Positions 23,071-34,233 of a stretch of 64,000 nucleotides of DNA are shown here, one piece after another; the first letter of the stretch is position 1, and every line of letters starts with the position of its first letter. The stretch is from Ctena decussata. Its lineage: Eukaryota > Mollusca > Bivalvia > Lucinida > Lucinidae. The notes beneath the pieces were generated by a model that was not told the origin of the DNA, ran no database searches, and saw only the letters and a list, made by a program, of their open reading frames with translations. The DNA lies in NCBI GenBank assembly GCA_963989385.1, contig OZ022505.1, positions 55,307,737 through 55,371,736 on the forward strand. Direction: 5' to 3'. A program made the translations under genes and the position numbers.

Positions 23071-24115
23071 GAGCTCACCTGGCCCGAAGGGCTATAGTGA
23101 GCTATTGTCATACCAAAGCGTCCGGCATGCGTCGTGCGTCGGTGCGTCATCCGTCAACAATCAGTTATTCAAACACCTTCTGCTATAAAACTACTGGACC
23201 CATGTTTGTCAAATTTCACATTGAGCATGATCTGACTTAAGGGTCTCAGAATTGTAAAATTGGGTAAGGTTGAATATCCAAGATGGCCACCGTTACAAAA
23301 AATAGCAAAAATAACAAAATCATCTTCTTCTTCTGAACCACTGTGGAGAATCAGTGGAAAATTTGTATTCAGAATAGTAAAAAAGAAAAATCTGTAGCGG
23401 AGTTTTGTCGCAGTGACCTACTTTCTGTTTACGAGTGTAATTTTGCTCAAATGCCAATGTCCAAAAAACAACATATTTAAACAACTTCAAACAACGTCTT
23501 CTCTAAAACCACTCAAATTTCAGATGGAGCATGACCAGACTGCAGGGTTTTAAATTCATATTTTTGGCTTTTGACCCACAAACCTCTCATTTTGACAATA
23601 TCAAACAATCTCCTCGAAAGCCACTGGGCTAATTGTAACCAAATTTCATATAGGGCCTCGAGGGGTTGCGAGAATGAAAATTTGTTCAAACGGTCCAGGT
23701 CACATGATCTACATGGCCGCTACGCCCATATATGGTAAAACCTTTAAAACTCTTCTTCTCCAGAACCATTTGACCGATGGCCTTGAAACTTGGTATGTAG
23801 CGTTGGATACTCCATTACTATCAAGATTGTTGAAAATGATGACCTTGGGTTGACCTTGATTTTTTTTACGGCAAGGTCAAATATGGGAAAATGCTTGAAC
23901 ATAAGATTTCATGAGAAATATCGAAGATTTTGGCCTAAAAATTGGTATATACAGTCGTCTTAATGAGGTCATGAAAAATTATGAGTACAAGAGGTCAAGG
24001 TCATTCTTTGACTTTTTAACCCAAGACTCATAATTTGACAATTTCTGACATAAGACGAAGCCACTTTGCCAATGATCAGGTGAGCGATTCAGGGCTTCAT
24101 GGCCCTCTTTTTTTT
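23071..24115 (+). mobile_element. HINE-like element, family A, copy with two cores
   Basis: The 5' GAGCTCACCTGGCCCGAAGG is paired with 3' ATCAGGTGAGCG, and a GGGCTTCATGGCCC hairpin and CTCTTTTTT tail follow. The left half is divergent. The right half (23560-24060) is a close match to the core units at 15660-17588, including TCAAGGTCA at 23995-24003. Confidence 0.65.
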
Positions 24116-24189
24116 AATCCGATTCCGTTTCAGATTTTACATAAACTCGTACATAACGACCATTTCCAAATTTTCACCTGAACAAGCTC

Positions 24190-24752
24190 AGAAATAAGGT
24201 GCGACATGACAGAAACACCAAGGTGGCATGTGCACCCATCAAAGACTCAGATCAGCCTGGTCATCCGCCCAGCCTGATCAGAGTTTTACTTTGCGCTAAA
24301 GGGTAAGGGTCTTTGCTAGCTCTCTGGCTGAACAACTGGACGGATGCCCAGCCTGACCTGAGTCACCGCAAGCCGCGACATAACAAAAACGGCATGGGCG
24401 CCCTACGAAAACTCAGACCAGCCTGGGAATCCACCTAGTCTAATCAAAGTTTTACTGTTCGCTCAAGGGTAAGGTTCTAAGCTAGCTATATAACTGATCA
24501 ACTAGGCGAATGCCTAGGCTGATCTCAGTCTTCGCTAGCCGCGACATGACAAAAACACCAAAGTGGCATGGGAGCCCAGCGAAAACTCATACTTGCCTGG
24601 GCATCCGCCTAGTGTGTTCAGAGTTTTACTGTGCGCTAAAAGGTAAGGTTTTAAGCTAGCTCTATGACTGATCAACTGGGCGGATGGCCAGGCTGACCTG
24701 ACGCTTCGCTGGTCACACAATCCACTTTGTTTGTTTTGTCGTGTCACAACCC
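24190..24752. mobile_element. Tandem array of three palindromic MITE units
   Basis: Three consecutive ~180-bp units each have GCGACATGACA(G/A)AAACACC, AAAACTCAGATCAGCCTGGG-like and GCTGATCTCAGTCTTCGC-like arms. The junctions read AGCCGCGACAT. The last unit ends TTTGTCGTGTCACAACCC. Copies of this family are normally single, so the array suggests fold-back-driven or tandem expansion. Confidence 0.7.
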
Positions 24753-24767
24753 AATCGTTCTTCAGTT

Positions 24768-24768
<1 letters not shown>

Positions 24769-24802
<34 letters not shown>
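24769..24802. repeat. 34-bp poly-T tract
   Basis: An uninterrupted T run lies just right of the MITE array. On the minus strand it is a poly-A, possibly the tail of an inserted retrotransposed sequence, but no recognisable body adjoins it. Confidence 0.9.
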
Positions 24803-24807
<5 letters not shown>

Positions 24808-24940
24808 GTATTTTACTATCTCCACACGATGACCACGAAGCGTAAGTACAAATATCTTATCATCCTCTCTGCTCCGGTCCGTCAGCTGGGACATTTGCCA
24901 TTTAATTTTGATTCTGTTAGCCTATATGTTGTGTAATCCT

Positions 24941-25166
24941 AGCAACGATGTAAAGCCAGAGACCACAATTGTGTGTCCCTAGCAACGATGTACAGCCAGA
25001 GACCACAATTGTGTGTCCCTAGCAACGATATAAAGCCAGAGACCACAATTGTGTGTCCCTAGCAACGATGTAAAGCCAGAGACCACAATTGTGTGTCCCT
25101 AGCAACGATATAAAGCCAGAGACCACAACTGTGTGTCCCTAGCAACTATGTAAAGCCAGAGACCAT
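24941..25166. repeat. Minisatellite, 40-bp period, 5.6 copies
   Basis: The unit begins AGCAACGATGTAAAGCCAGA and ends GTGTGTCCCT. It repeats at 24941, 24981, 25021, 25061, 25101 and 25141 (last partial). Variants alternate GATG/GATA at the same position, which suggests two-unit duplication steps. There are no spacers, so it is not a CRISPR array. Confidence 0.95.
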
Positions 25167-25293
25167 ACGATTATCCTTTTTCTGAGTGTTAGGGATATGC
25201 GTATTTAAGCATTTGTTGAAAATCATGTTCCCAAAATGTGAATCAAAGATTAATAGACATTTTACGTTCAATTAATAATGAGATGCTGTACTA

Positions 25294-25617
25294 CACTGTA
25301 AAAAAAATCCTGTACATTTTACGGTAGAATAACTGGAAAGCAGCTGTCAGTCCTTTTCCCGTTATTTGTTACGGGTGTTTTCCTGTAAGACATTGTTGGA
25401 AATCATGAAATGGAAATTTTATGTTAACTTGGCGCACTCGAATATAACTTTGTATTGTTGAAGGGCTATCTGACCAAAACGACACCTGCTCCATTCTGTC
25501 CCACTCTGCTTGATGATTCCTGCAATTTTTACGGGCGCCTGTAAAAATAACGGTAAAAGGACTGGCAGCTGGTTGCCAGTCATTTTACCTTAAAATCTAC
25601 CGTTATTTTTGGCAGTG
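25294..25617. mobile_element. CACTGTAAAAA MITE, 324 bp
   Basis: The left CACTGTAAAAAAAATCC and right CCGTTATTTTTGGCAGTG are inverted ends. Inward, TTTTACGGTAGAATAACTGG faces CCAGTCATTTTACC-like sequence. TA flanks both sides (TA/CACTG and CAGTG/TA). A homologous copy lies at 62447-62768, including TATGTTAACTTG and the ATGACCAAAA centre. Confidence 0.75.
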
Positions 25618-25665
25618 TAGGACATGTACAAAATCTGTTGTCAGTATATGGGTCAAGGGTAGTCA

Positions 25666-25881
25666 GGGGCCGTATTCATAAAACAACGTTGCTATGCTGT
25701 TGCTAAGGCTAAATTTCTTAGAAGGAGATTCCCTACAACTATGAAATTTGCTCTGGAGGAACAGTCTTACATAGACTGTTCCTCCAGACCAAATTTTATA
25801 GTTGTAGGGAATCTCCTTTATAGATATTTAGCCTTAGCAACCGCATAGCAACGACTTAAGTGGCTTTATGAATACGGCCCC
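25666..25881. mobile_element. Palindromic GGGGCCGTATTCATAAA MITE
   Basis: Almost the entire 216 bp is one inverted repeat: GGGGCCGTATTCATAAAAC to TTTATGAATACGGCCCC outside, GGAGATTCCCTACAACTAT to ATAGTTGTAGGGAATCTCC inside, and a perfect AACAGTCT-AGACTGTT centre. A shorter copy is at 40366-40512. Confidence 0.85.
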
Positions 25882-25883
25882 AG

Positions 25884-26057
25884 GTCCGGCGATGATGCTG
25901 GGTACCTGTCAGTACCAGGGTGTCAATAGTAGGGCAAGTGCCGGATGTGCTTGCAGCAAATGCGCCAGGGGGTTGTTCGGATTTTTTTAATTCTCATCCG
26001 TCCTATCTTCCAGACTGAAAGTCATCTCAAAGAGCCGGTAAACCCAAACCAACCAAC
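25884..26057 (+). mobile_element. Diverged SINE-2 copy
   Basis: It carries the GATGATGCTG head, GTGCTTGCAG, GGGGGTTGTTCGGATTTTTT and the AAACCCAAACCAACCAAC tail of the SINE-2 family, but with many changes and deletions. Confidence 0.55.
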
Positions 26058-26228
26058 GTTTATGGGTCGCTCGAAACAATTGGATAATTGTGTCTAGCCA
26101 GGTGGCGTTGAAATATTTCCTTTCTGCTGTAGCAAGGAGGATACATCGACGTACGAGCCATACAAGTATTATTCAAAAACCTTGCGACCGTTCAGCTTTT
26201 ATTCTTGGTAGATTGTTTTACTGCTGCT

Positions 26229-27781
26229 TCAACAGACCAGAGGGCCAATGGCCCTATATCGCTCACTTGAGCACTGAAGCACTGAGGTTACAGCAACAAA
26301 ACGCCATGCACAACAGCAATAAAAAACACCATTTATGTAGAGGATAATATCACAAACATTTATGCAAAAAAAAAAGCTTTATACCCCCTTAATGGCTTCT
26401 CAGAAGATCTTTGGCAAAAAGAGAGAGGAAAATTTGGCCTTTCAACTGCAATGGCAACCAATCAAAATCAGGTAATTGGGAAAAATTCATATGGCTGGTA
26501 GAAAACTACTCCAGGAACATTTCTGTAAAGTTTTGTCAAAATAGCTGCAGTAACACATAAATAAACAGCAAATGTCCACTTTCCCCATTATAAGTCTATG
26601 GAAACTTTAAGTTGCCATAGCAACCAAAGTTCTTATGGAATTGGAAGAAAAGAATAAAATTTATGTAGACGCTACTGCCATCAACACGTTTGCACAATAT
26701 CAGCTTCATCCCCCATATGGCTTCCGAGCAGAAGATTTTTTTTTCCGAAAATTTACCCTATATTTTGCCATGGCAACCAATCAAATTCAGCGATTTGGAG
26801 AAAATTCATATGAATCGTAGAGGAAGAAACATTTCTGTAGAAAAAAAAATCTAAATAACTGCAGTGAGACACCAAAAATTGCCAATTTCCATTTTCCCCA
26901 TTATAAGTCAATTGTACTCTTAGTTGCCATTGCAACCAAACTGCTGGAGCAATTGCTATGAAGAACAGTAATTCTTTAGAGGCTAGTACTAAGGTTCTTT
27001 CTGTAAAGTATGAGCTTTATTGGCCACACAGTTTCTGAGAAGATGATTTTTAATAGTTTTCTATTTTTAACCATTCGGTTGCAATGGCAGCCAGCAAAAT
27101 TGCGCAATTTGCATAAATTTAACATGGCTGGTTAAAGACTACTCAATGTTTATTTATATGAAAATTTGGTCAAAAAATTCGCAATGGCATAGCAATAAAT
27201 GCAAATTTAATCATTTTGCCATTATAAGTCAATGGCAACTTTCAGTTCCCATAGAAACCAAACAGCTAGAGCAATTGCCAAGAAAAACAGTACTTTTATA
27301 GAGGCTAGTACTAAGATCCTTTCTGTGAACTTCGAGCTTTATTGGTTGTATATTTCTGAGAAGATGATTTTTTAATATTTTTCTATTTTTAATAATTCGG
27401 TTGCCATGGCAACCAGCCAAATCGTGCAATTTACATGAATTTCATCTGGTTGATAGAAAACTACTCAAGGAACTTTTCTTTAAAAGTTTTGTCAAAATAT
27501 CTGCAGTGACATGGCAATAAATGCAAATTTTCTATTTTTCCCATACAAGTCAATGGAAAATTTAAGTTGCCATAGCAACCAAAGTTATGAAGCGATTTAG
27601 ATTAAAAACAGACTTATTGGTTCCCCTTGCCTATAGATGCTATATATGAAATTTGGTTACAATGGGCCTCGTAGTTTCAGAGGAGATGTCGTATGAAAAT
27701 GTTGACGAACGGCGTACGACGGACGATGGATGCCTGCCTATACTATAAGCTCACCTGTGAGCCTTCGGCTCAGGTGAGCTA
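26229..27781 (-). mobile_element. HINE-like element, family A ends, CCATGGCAACC core units
   Basis: Read on the minus strand, the 5' end AGCTCACCTGAGCCGAAGGC is at 27780. The 3' end, with GTGAGCGATATAGGGCCATTGGCCC (sub-terminal motif plus hairpin) and CTCTGGTCTG, is near 26229. The core is made of ~300-bp units with GGTTGCCATGGCAACCGAA-like, TTGACTTATAATGG and TTTTGACAAAACTT segments. The ends match family A but the core is unrelated to the TTGACCTTGACC-type core, so ends and cores assort. Confidence 0.65.
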
Positions 27782-29770
27782 ATAATTGCAGTGAGATAGC
27801 AAAAATTGCAAATTTCCATTTTCCCATTATAAGTCAATGGAAATTCTAAGTTGTGATAGCAACCAAACTGTTGGAGCAATTTCCAAGAAAAACAGGTAAT
27901 TATATTATTCTAAAGATGCTGAAACGCAAATCTGTCCAAGACATTTTCATTCGATACATTTGTGTGAAGTTACATCACAATCAGTCCATAAATAAAGCCA
28001 CTAGACCAATGACAAAGGTTTTCTATATATAGCCTCTGTGACCTTGACCTTGACCCTAGAATGCTGAAACTCAAATTTGTTCAAGATATTGTCATACTTA
28101 ACATTTGTTTGAAGTTTAATCAGAATGGGATCATAAATGAAGGTGCTAGAGCAATGACTATGTTTTTTCTAAAAATAGCCACTGTGACCCTGACCTTGGC
28201 CCTAGAATGCTGAAACATAAACTTGTCCAAGATTTTGTTATACTTTACATTTGTGTGAAGTTAAATCAAAATCGGCTCATAAATGAAGCTGCTAGAGTGA
28301 TGACAAAGTTTTTCTGAAAATAGCCACTGTGGTCTTGACCTTGGCCCTAGAATGCTGAAACGCAAACTTGTCCAAGATATTGTCATACCTAACAGTTGTG
28401 TGATGTTTAATCGAAATAGGTTCATAAATGAAGGTGCTAGAGTGATGACAAAGTTTTTTCTAAAAAAGCCACTGTGACCTTGGCCTTGATCCTAGAATGC
28501 TGAAAGGCGAACTTGTCAAGATATTGTCATACTAAACATTTGTGTGAAGTTATATTGAAATCGGTCCATAAATGAAGGCGCTAGAGTGATGACAAAGCCT
28601 TTCTAGAAATAGCCACTGTGACCTTGACCCCATCATGCTGAAACGTGAAATGGTTCGGGGTTATGTCATACCCAATGCTTGTGTGAAGTTACATCAAAAT
28701 CAGTTAATAAATGAGGTCGCTAGAGCAATGACAAAAGATGAACATACGTGCATTCATACGTATGTATGTACGTAACCGGACAGACCCTATATCCCTACAT
28801 CAACTTCACTGTGTGAGGAGATATAATAAGGCCGGTTGAAGACTACTCAAGGAACATTTCTATGAAAGTTTCGTCAAAATATCTACAGTGACATAGCAAT
28901 AAATGCAAATTAACCATTTTGCCATTATAAGTCTATGGCAATTTTAAGTTGCCATAGCAACCAAACTGCTAGAGCAATTGCCAAGAAAAACAGTATTTTT
29001 TTAGTAGCCAGTACTTAGGTCCTTTCTGTGAAGTTTGAGCTTTATTGGTTTCATAGTTTCTGAGAAGATGATTTTTGAATATTTTTTTTCTATTTTTAAT
29101 AATTCGGTTGCCATGGCAACCAGCCAAATTTCTTGTGATTGAAAGAGGACTACTCAAGTAACATTTCTGTAAAAGTTTTGTTAAAATATCTGCAGTGACA
29201 TAGCAATAAATGCAAATTTTCCATTTTGCCATTATAAGTCAATGGCAATTTTAAGTTGCCATACCAAACAAAATGCTAGAGCAATTGCCAAGAAAAACTG
29301 TACTTTTATAGAAGCCAGTACTAAGATCCTTTCTGTGAAGTTTGAGCTTTATTGGTAGCATAGTTTCTGAGAAGATGATTTTGAATATTTTTTCTATTTT
29401 TAATCATTCGGTTGCCATGGCAACTAGCCAAATTGTGCAATTGACATTAATTTCATGTGATTGATAGAGGACTACTCAAGAAACATTTCTGTAAAAGTTT
29501 TGTCAAAATATCTGCAGTGACATAGCAATAAATGCAAATTTTCAATTTTTCCCATACAAGTCAATGGAAACTTTAAGTTGCCATAGCAACCAAAGTTCTG
29601 AAGCGATTTGGATAAAAACAGAATTATTGTCCCCCTGCCTATAGATGCTATATATGAAATTTGGTTACAATGGGCCTTTGTAGTTTCAGAGGAGATATCG
29701 TTTGAAAATGTTGACGGACGGACGGCGTACGACGGTCGACGGATGCCTGCCTATACTATAAGCTCACCTG

Positions 29771-29794
<24 letters not shown>
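27782..29794 (-). mobile_element. HINE-like element, family A ends, second minus copy
   Basis: The 5' end AGCTCACCTGAGCCGAAGGC (complement) lies at 29794 and the ~240 bp inside it are nearly identical to 27540-27780. Four CCATGGCAACC-type units follow. No 3' end of its own is seen before 27782, so the element at 26229-27781 either inserted into it or replaced its end. It also contains the foreign minisatellite at 27950-28780. Confidence 0.55.
27950..28780. repeat. ~147-bp minisatellite inside the family A element
   Basis: Five units share CTAGAATGCTGAAAC, CAAACTTGTCCAAGAT(A/T)TTGTCAT, TTGTGTGAAGTTA, ATAAATGAAG(G/C)TGCTAGAG and GCCACTGTGACCTTGACC. It ends with a TACGTATGTATGTACG tract. The sequence is unrelated to the surrounding CCATGGCAACC units, so a separate element was inserted. 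Confidence 0.75.
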
Positions 29795-29801
<7 letters not shown>

Positions 29802-31298
29802 GGGGAGATATTCCTCTTCAGAGTCGCTGTAGACCTGACATCTACGAGTCGCAAAGGATAAATTGCGTCGCATAAATTCTAGAGTCCTAACTGCCTTTGA
29901 TGTGAATTCTGTGGATATGTTGATCCCAAATAAAGTCGTCTGCTATAAACATTTGTTAATTCATTCTGTCATTCGTGTTTGTAGATCTTTCCCCTTCCAA
30001 GAGAAGCGCATATTAACGTGTGAAGTCCTTGTTTATTAACTTGGCACCCCACATGTTTGTAATGAGAAGTGTCACATCGCTAACCTGATCATGAGTCACC
30101 CTGTCTACTATCTCCAGTCGGCGCTTGCACTCTGCGTCATACACGCTTGTTAGGATGTTCTCAACATTTTCGTGTCCTGTTGTACAAATACGAGTCATGC
30201 TCCTTTTTTAGAAGTTTGTGTCTTGTTTCCGTGTTATGTTTTTGGTACCAAGGGAAAGGTCTAAATCACCATGGCATTGTTGTTGAGAGCTTCCTTTCAG
30301 CGTGTTCGTTTGGCTTTAATGATCATGTTTTGACTGATCAGTATTTAGTGCAGTATAGGTTTCCCCATGATATTAGTATCTTTTTTGAGCTTCCACTCTG
30401 CGTCTACGAGGTGTTCTCATGAAGGCGGGATTACTGGTTGGTTCCGGTATTTACAGGTACCGCATTTCGGAACTTCGGCTAGACTGGGTTGCCTGCCCCT
30501 GACAAAATACAGGGGCAGGTAACGGGTAACAACATTGCTGACGTATCATGTCTATTTTTAGCTCACCACGCTGGGATATACACTTGAGCTTGTTGTATCC
30601 TTAATGAATCACTGCCCCAATATTTAAGTATTTTGCTTCAGCGTGTATTTGAATACTGATTTGAAGTATTGTTGCTGACAATTTTTCCCTAAATGAAATC
30701 AAAAGTTATTCATTTCTAGTCATTGCAATTTAAATGTCTCACACAGGCGCAAAGCTAAAAGTAGGAAACTCTATTCAAGTTGGTCGTACCAAATTCTTGT
30801 CTTTGAACTTGATTTCCTCAAGCGGCGAAAAGTGTCTCAGGGAAGGAACTAGTCTATCCTCTTCAGCGTGCTCGTCTGGCTTTTAACACCATGATTTAGA
30901 CACGTTATTTTTTGTACCAAAGGCTAGGTCTAAATCACCATGGCACTGTTGTTGAGCGCCCACTTTCAAGATGTTCGTTTAGCTTTAAAGATTATATTTT
31001 GACTGATCAGTACTAAATGTAATATAGGTTTCCCCGTGATATTAGCCTGCTTGTAAGAGGTGTTCTCATGAAAGCGGTATTACTGGTTGGTTTCGCATTT
31101 ACAGGTACAGCATTCCGGAAGTTCTTCAGCTTGTTCGTTTAGCTTTTAAACCCATGATTTTGACAGATTACTGTAGAATGCGACCAGTCGCAATGAAACA
31201 TTTAAATGTAGATCTATTTTCGAATGAAGTAGCTCGCGCGTTTTATCGTTGTTAACGACGCCTGCATCTGAACTGGGTAAACCCGAAACCAAATTTTG
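29795..31298. repeat. Intergenic region with a ~220-bp direct repeat
   Basis: 30239-30465 and 30905-31110 are related direct copies sharing GTCTAAATCACCATGGCA, TTTTGACTGATCAGTA, TATAGGTTTCCCC and GGTGTTCTCATGAA(G/A)GCGG. A hairpin around TGCCTGCCCCTG/CAGGGGCAGG lies at about 30488-30520. The rest is unassigned. Minus-strand frame 30013-30198 is open but unrecognised. Confidence 0.5.
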
Positions 31299-31530
31299 GT
31301 TGGTTGGTTGTTTTGGGTTTAACGGCCCTTTGAGACAGCATTTCCGTCTATATCAGGCCGTCTCCCAAAGAGAGGGAGAAAGGAGAGAAATGATAGACGA
31401 GAGAAAAAATGTCCAAACACCCCCACCCCTACCTAGAGCAAGCACAGTAGGCCTTTGCCCTACAATTATCCAAATCAGTAGGACGCCCCAGCACAAAAAG
31501 TTTTACCCAGCACCATCGCACCACCAAACC
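31299..31530 (-). mobile_element. SINE-2 copy (minus)
   Basis: The minus-strand tail (CCAA)n lies at the left (TGGTTGGTTGG). Body landmarks are AACGGCCCTTTGAGACAGCA, GTCTATATC..GGCCGTCTCCC, AAAAAATGTCCAAACA and GCAAGCACAGTAGGCC, with the head at the right. It is the same family as the copies at 36606, 45846, 49626, 51147 and 54187. Confidence 0.75.
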
Positions 31531-31765
31531 CAATCCCCCCCCCCCCGCTGGAAACCAAATATAAAGCGGTATAGGAAGGTACCAGCCATGGCGGTCTATA
31601 GCTTATGACCTTTCGAGTTCGTCCGAAGAAGGCAAGAAAGCCGACCCAGTTAAGACTGAGGTTTAACCCTAAGAAGCCATGGGACATAGCCTGGCTTTAA
31701 CGTTTCAAGCAAAACCAGGTGAGAAAATCGCACTTCTCATCAGTCTTGACGGAAAATTGATTTGC

Positions 31766-31928
31766 TGCTTGTTTTAGGTGCAACGGCCCTTTGAAAGAGT
31801 ATTTCTGTCTGCGTCATTCCCTGAGATAGAACAGAGATAGGATAGACGGTAGAAAAACATTATCCAAACAGCCAGCTTTCGCATCTGCTGCAAGCACAGT
31901 AGGTCTTTGTCTCAATTTACCCAAATAT
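31766..31928 (-). mobile_element. Diverged SINE-2 copy (minus)
   Basis: CAACGGCCCTTTGAAAGAGTA, ATAGACGGTAGAAAAACAT and GCAAGCACAGTAGGTC identify the family. The head is missing; a palindromic MITE starts 6 bp to the right. Confidence 0.6.
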
Positions 31929-31933
31929 ATAAC

Positions 31934-32140
31934 TGAGCCGCGACACGAGAAACCCAACAAAGTGGCATGTGCACTAGCGAAGATTCAGATCAGCCTAGGC
32001 ATCCGCCCAGTCTGATCAGAATCTTTGCTGTGCACGTCGACAGCGAAAATTTTGATCAGACTGGGTTGATTCCCAGGGCTGATGTGAGTCTTCGCTAGGC
32101 GCACATGTAACATGACATGCTGATTTTGTGTCGCAGCTCA
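31934..32140. mobile_element. Palindromic TGAGCCGCGAC MITE
   Basis: TGAGCCGCGACACGAGAAAC at the left and TTTTGTGTCGCAGCTCA at the right. The arms include CAGATCAGCCTAGGC and GGGCTGATGTGAGTC. Internal bases are lost relative to the 238-bp copy. Confidence 0.85.
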
Positions 32141-32538
32141 TATAAGCCGAGACCTCCAGTCATAACAGATGTAAAACAAACTCAGGGTAGCTAAAATGTT
32201 ATGAATGAAGGGATTTTGTATTGAAAGGATAATCCATTCTTGGGCTGTTGTATTAGCCCGGGACAGAAAGGCAACTCCCCAGGCTGCTGTATTACCTCGA
32301 TTTTCCAGCCATGTTTGAAACTGTGACAGTATTAGATTGAGTATTAAGTCTCTACAATAATAGCTCTCACTTACACAAGATTGGTCTTTACTGCTTTCCT
32401 TATAGAGTTCGCCTTCATTGAGAAATGGTGCATATATAGAAATGACACAAGTGCTCCCCCTCGTGAACGTATTTCCATAAACTCTAAACGCCCGAACACA
32501 TAGTTTGTTTTACTTTCTTGCATATACACCCGCCTTTT
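32141..32538. other. Unassigned sequence
   Basis: No gene or delimitable repeat. Nothing supports a promoter or RNA here. Confidence 0.35.
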
Positions 32539-33270
32539 AGCTCACTGAGCCGTTAGGCTCACAAGGTAAGCTTAAAGTATATCCATGCTCTGACGTCCGT
32601 CCGTCCGTCGTCCACCATTTTCAAAGATCTTCTCCAAAACCGCTTGGCCAATCAGTAAAATTTCATATGGAGCCTCTATGGGAAGGGGGAACGAAAGTTT
32701 GTATATTTGGTCCGGGTCACATAACCAAGATAGCCGCCATGCCCATATATGGTAAAAACCTTAAAAAATTTCTTCTCCAGAACCACCAGGCCGATTGCCA
32801 TGAAACTCAATATGTAACATCTTGGACTCTAGTACTACAAAGTTCATATAAATGATGACCTTTGGTCGACCTTGATCTATTTCCTGGAAAGTTCAAATTT
32901 GGTCCCTTAGGCTTTTGAATGGGAAAAACTGAAAAAGTACATTTATCTGTTGCTATTGTGCTTTGTGATATGAAAATGCAGCCATCGTCAACCCCTATGA
33001 ATACTAGAGGTCAAGGTTATTGTCCGTCGTCGTCCGTCTTTAAAATTTTCAAACAGCTTCTTTTCAGAAACCACTGGGCCAATTGAAGCCAAATTTAATA
33101 TGGAGCCTAAACAGGATGAGGGAAACAAACTGTTATATATTTAGCCCAGGTCACATGACCAAGATGGCCGCCATGTCCTTAAAAAATCTTCTCCAGAACC
33201 ACTGGGCCGATTGCCTTGAAACTTGGTACGTATCATTTTGGACTTTACTACTACAAAGAAAAGATATACT
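32539..33270 (+). mobile_element. HINE-like element, family A, 3'-truncated
   Basis: The 5' AGCTCACTGAGCCGTTAGGC and CGTCCGTCCGTCGTCC are followed by two core units with CATGACCAAGATGGCCGCCAT-type segments. The 3' end is missing; the sequence passes straight into a SINE-2 fragment at about 33271. Confidence 0.6.
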
Positions 33271-33413
33271 AGGCGAGAGAAAAATATACGAGCAATCCCG
33301 CACGCACCTACCGCAAGTACAGTAGGTCCTTGCCCGCCCTACTACTTTTAATGTTAATAGGACACCCTGGCACTGAAAGTTACCCAGCACGATCGCCCGA
33401 CCCGACTACCCCC
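33271..33413 (-). mobile_element. SINE-2 fragment (minus, tail side missing)
   Basis: GCGAGAGAAAAATATACGAG, GCACCTACCGCAAGTACAGT and GTTACCCAGCACGATCGCCC correspond to the head half of SINE-2. The tail half is absent. Confidence 0.6.
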
Positions 33414-33464
33414 GCTTTGAGCAAGTATAAAGTTTCTTTAAGCATGTATTGCCCCTTATAGAAT

Positions 33465-33693
33465 TGAGCCGCGATAGGACAAAACCAACAAAGTGGTTGT
33501 GCGCCTAGCACAGACTCAGATCAGCCGCCAAGTCTAATCAGACTCTTTGCTAAGCACGTAAAGGGTAGCTATGGGTCTAAGCTCCCTCCATGCGGACAGC
33601 GAAGACTCTGATCAGACTGGGCGTATGCCAAGGCTGATCTGAGTCTGCGCTGGGCGCACAGCCACTTTGTTGGTTCTGTCGTGTCGCACCACA
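33465..33693. mobile_element. Palindromic TGAGCCGCGAC MITE
   Basis: It opens TGAGCCGCGATAGGACAAAA and ends TTCTGTCGTGTCGCACC, with central arms CAGACTCAGATCAGCC and GGCTGATCTGAGTCTGCGC. The right terminus is mutated (GGCTCA lost). Confidence 0.85.
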
Positions 33694-34233
33694 TATACAG
33701 TATGTAATAAAATTCCATCAATTTTAAAAGATAGGGTAACAGTGGCATCAGTGCTATTTTTTGTCATCAAATGTACTTTTAGAAACGAAATGTAAGACTA
33801 TTAAAGTTTTCGTACGGGGTACATTTTCCGTTGCATCATAGATCTGGTTTCAATACCAAATATATTAGTATTTAAAGACTGATCATTAATTGGGGAAGGT
33901 ATGTCATTATGAATTCCCTGTCGATTGTTTGTCATGAGCCAAACGGGATAAGGTTAGGGTAATTAGCGATATCGAAATCAAGAGGAAAAAGAATTTTAAT
34001 CAAACAAAACTTTCTTATATTTCCCTACATCCTGAAGTCGCTGATTACCTTCTCGTAATTGCTGAAAAACGGATGTTTATGGTGGAAATCTTGATCGCTC
34101 CAGTTTGTCCAAGGTAAAGTGGAGCCTTAGAATCTTACTTATTAAAGTACGGTTCCTACCGTCCGAGAAATGTGCACGCATTGTGACCATGCCATGTATT
34201 TAATGTTGATACAAACGAGTCCATGATTGAAAT
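33694..34233. other. Unassigned sequence
   Basis: No supported features. There is no open frame above background. Confidence 0.35.

Noticed and set aside
24535..24894. 119-codon minus-strand frame
   Set aside because: It translates the palindromic MITE array and the poly-T tract (a lysine run), so it is not a gene.
24941..25166. CRISPR-like array
   Set aside because: The 40-bp units are contiguous with no spacers, and the DNA is eukaryotic.
30013..30198. 61-codon minus-strand frame with protein-like composition
   Set aside because: Short, no recognised motif and no convincing splice sites; kept only as a note.
31249..31608. 119-codon plus frame
   Set aside because: It is the antisense of a SINE-2 copy plus a C run.
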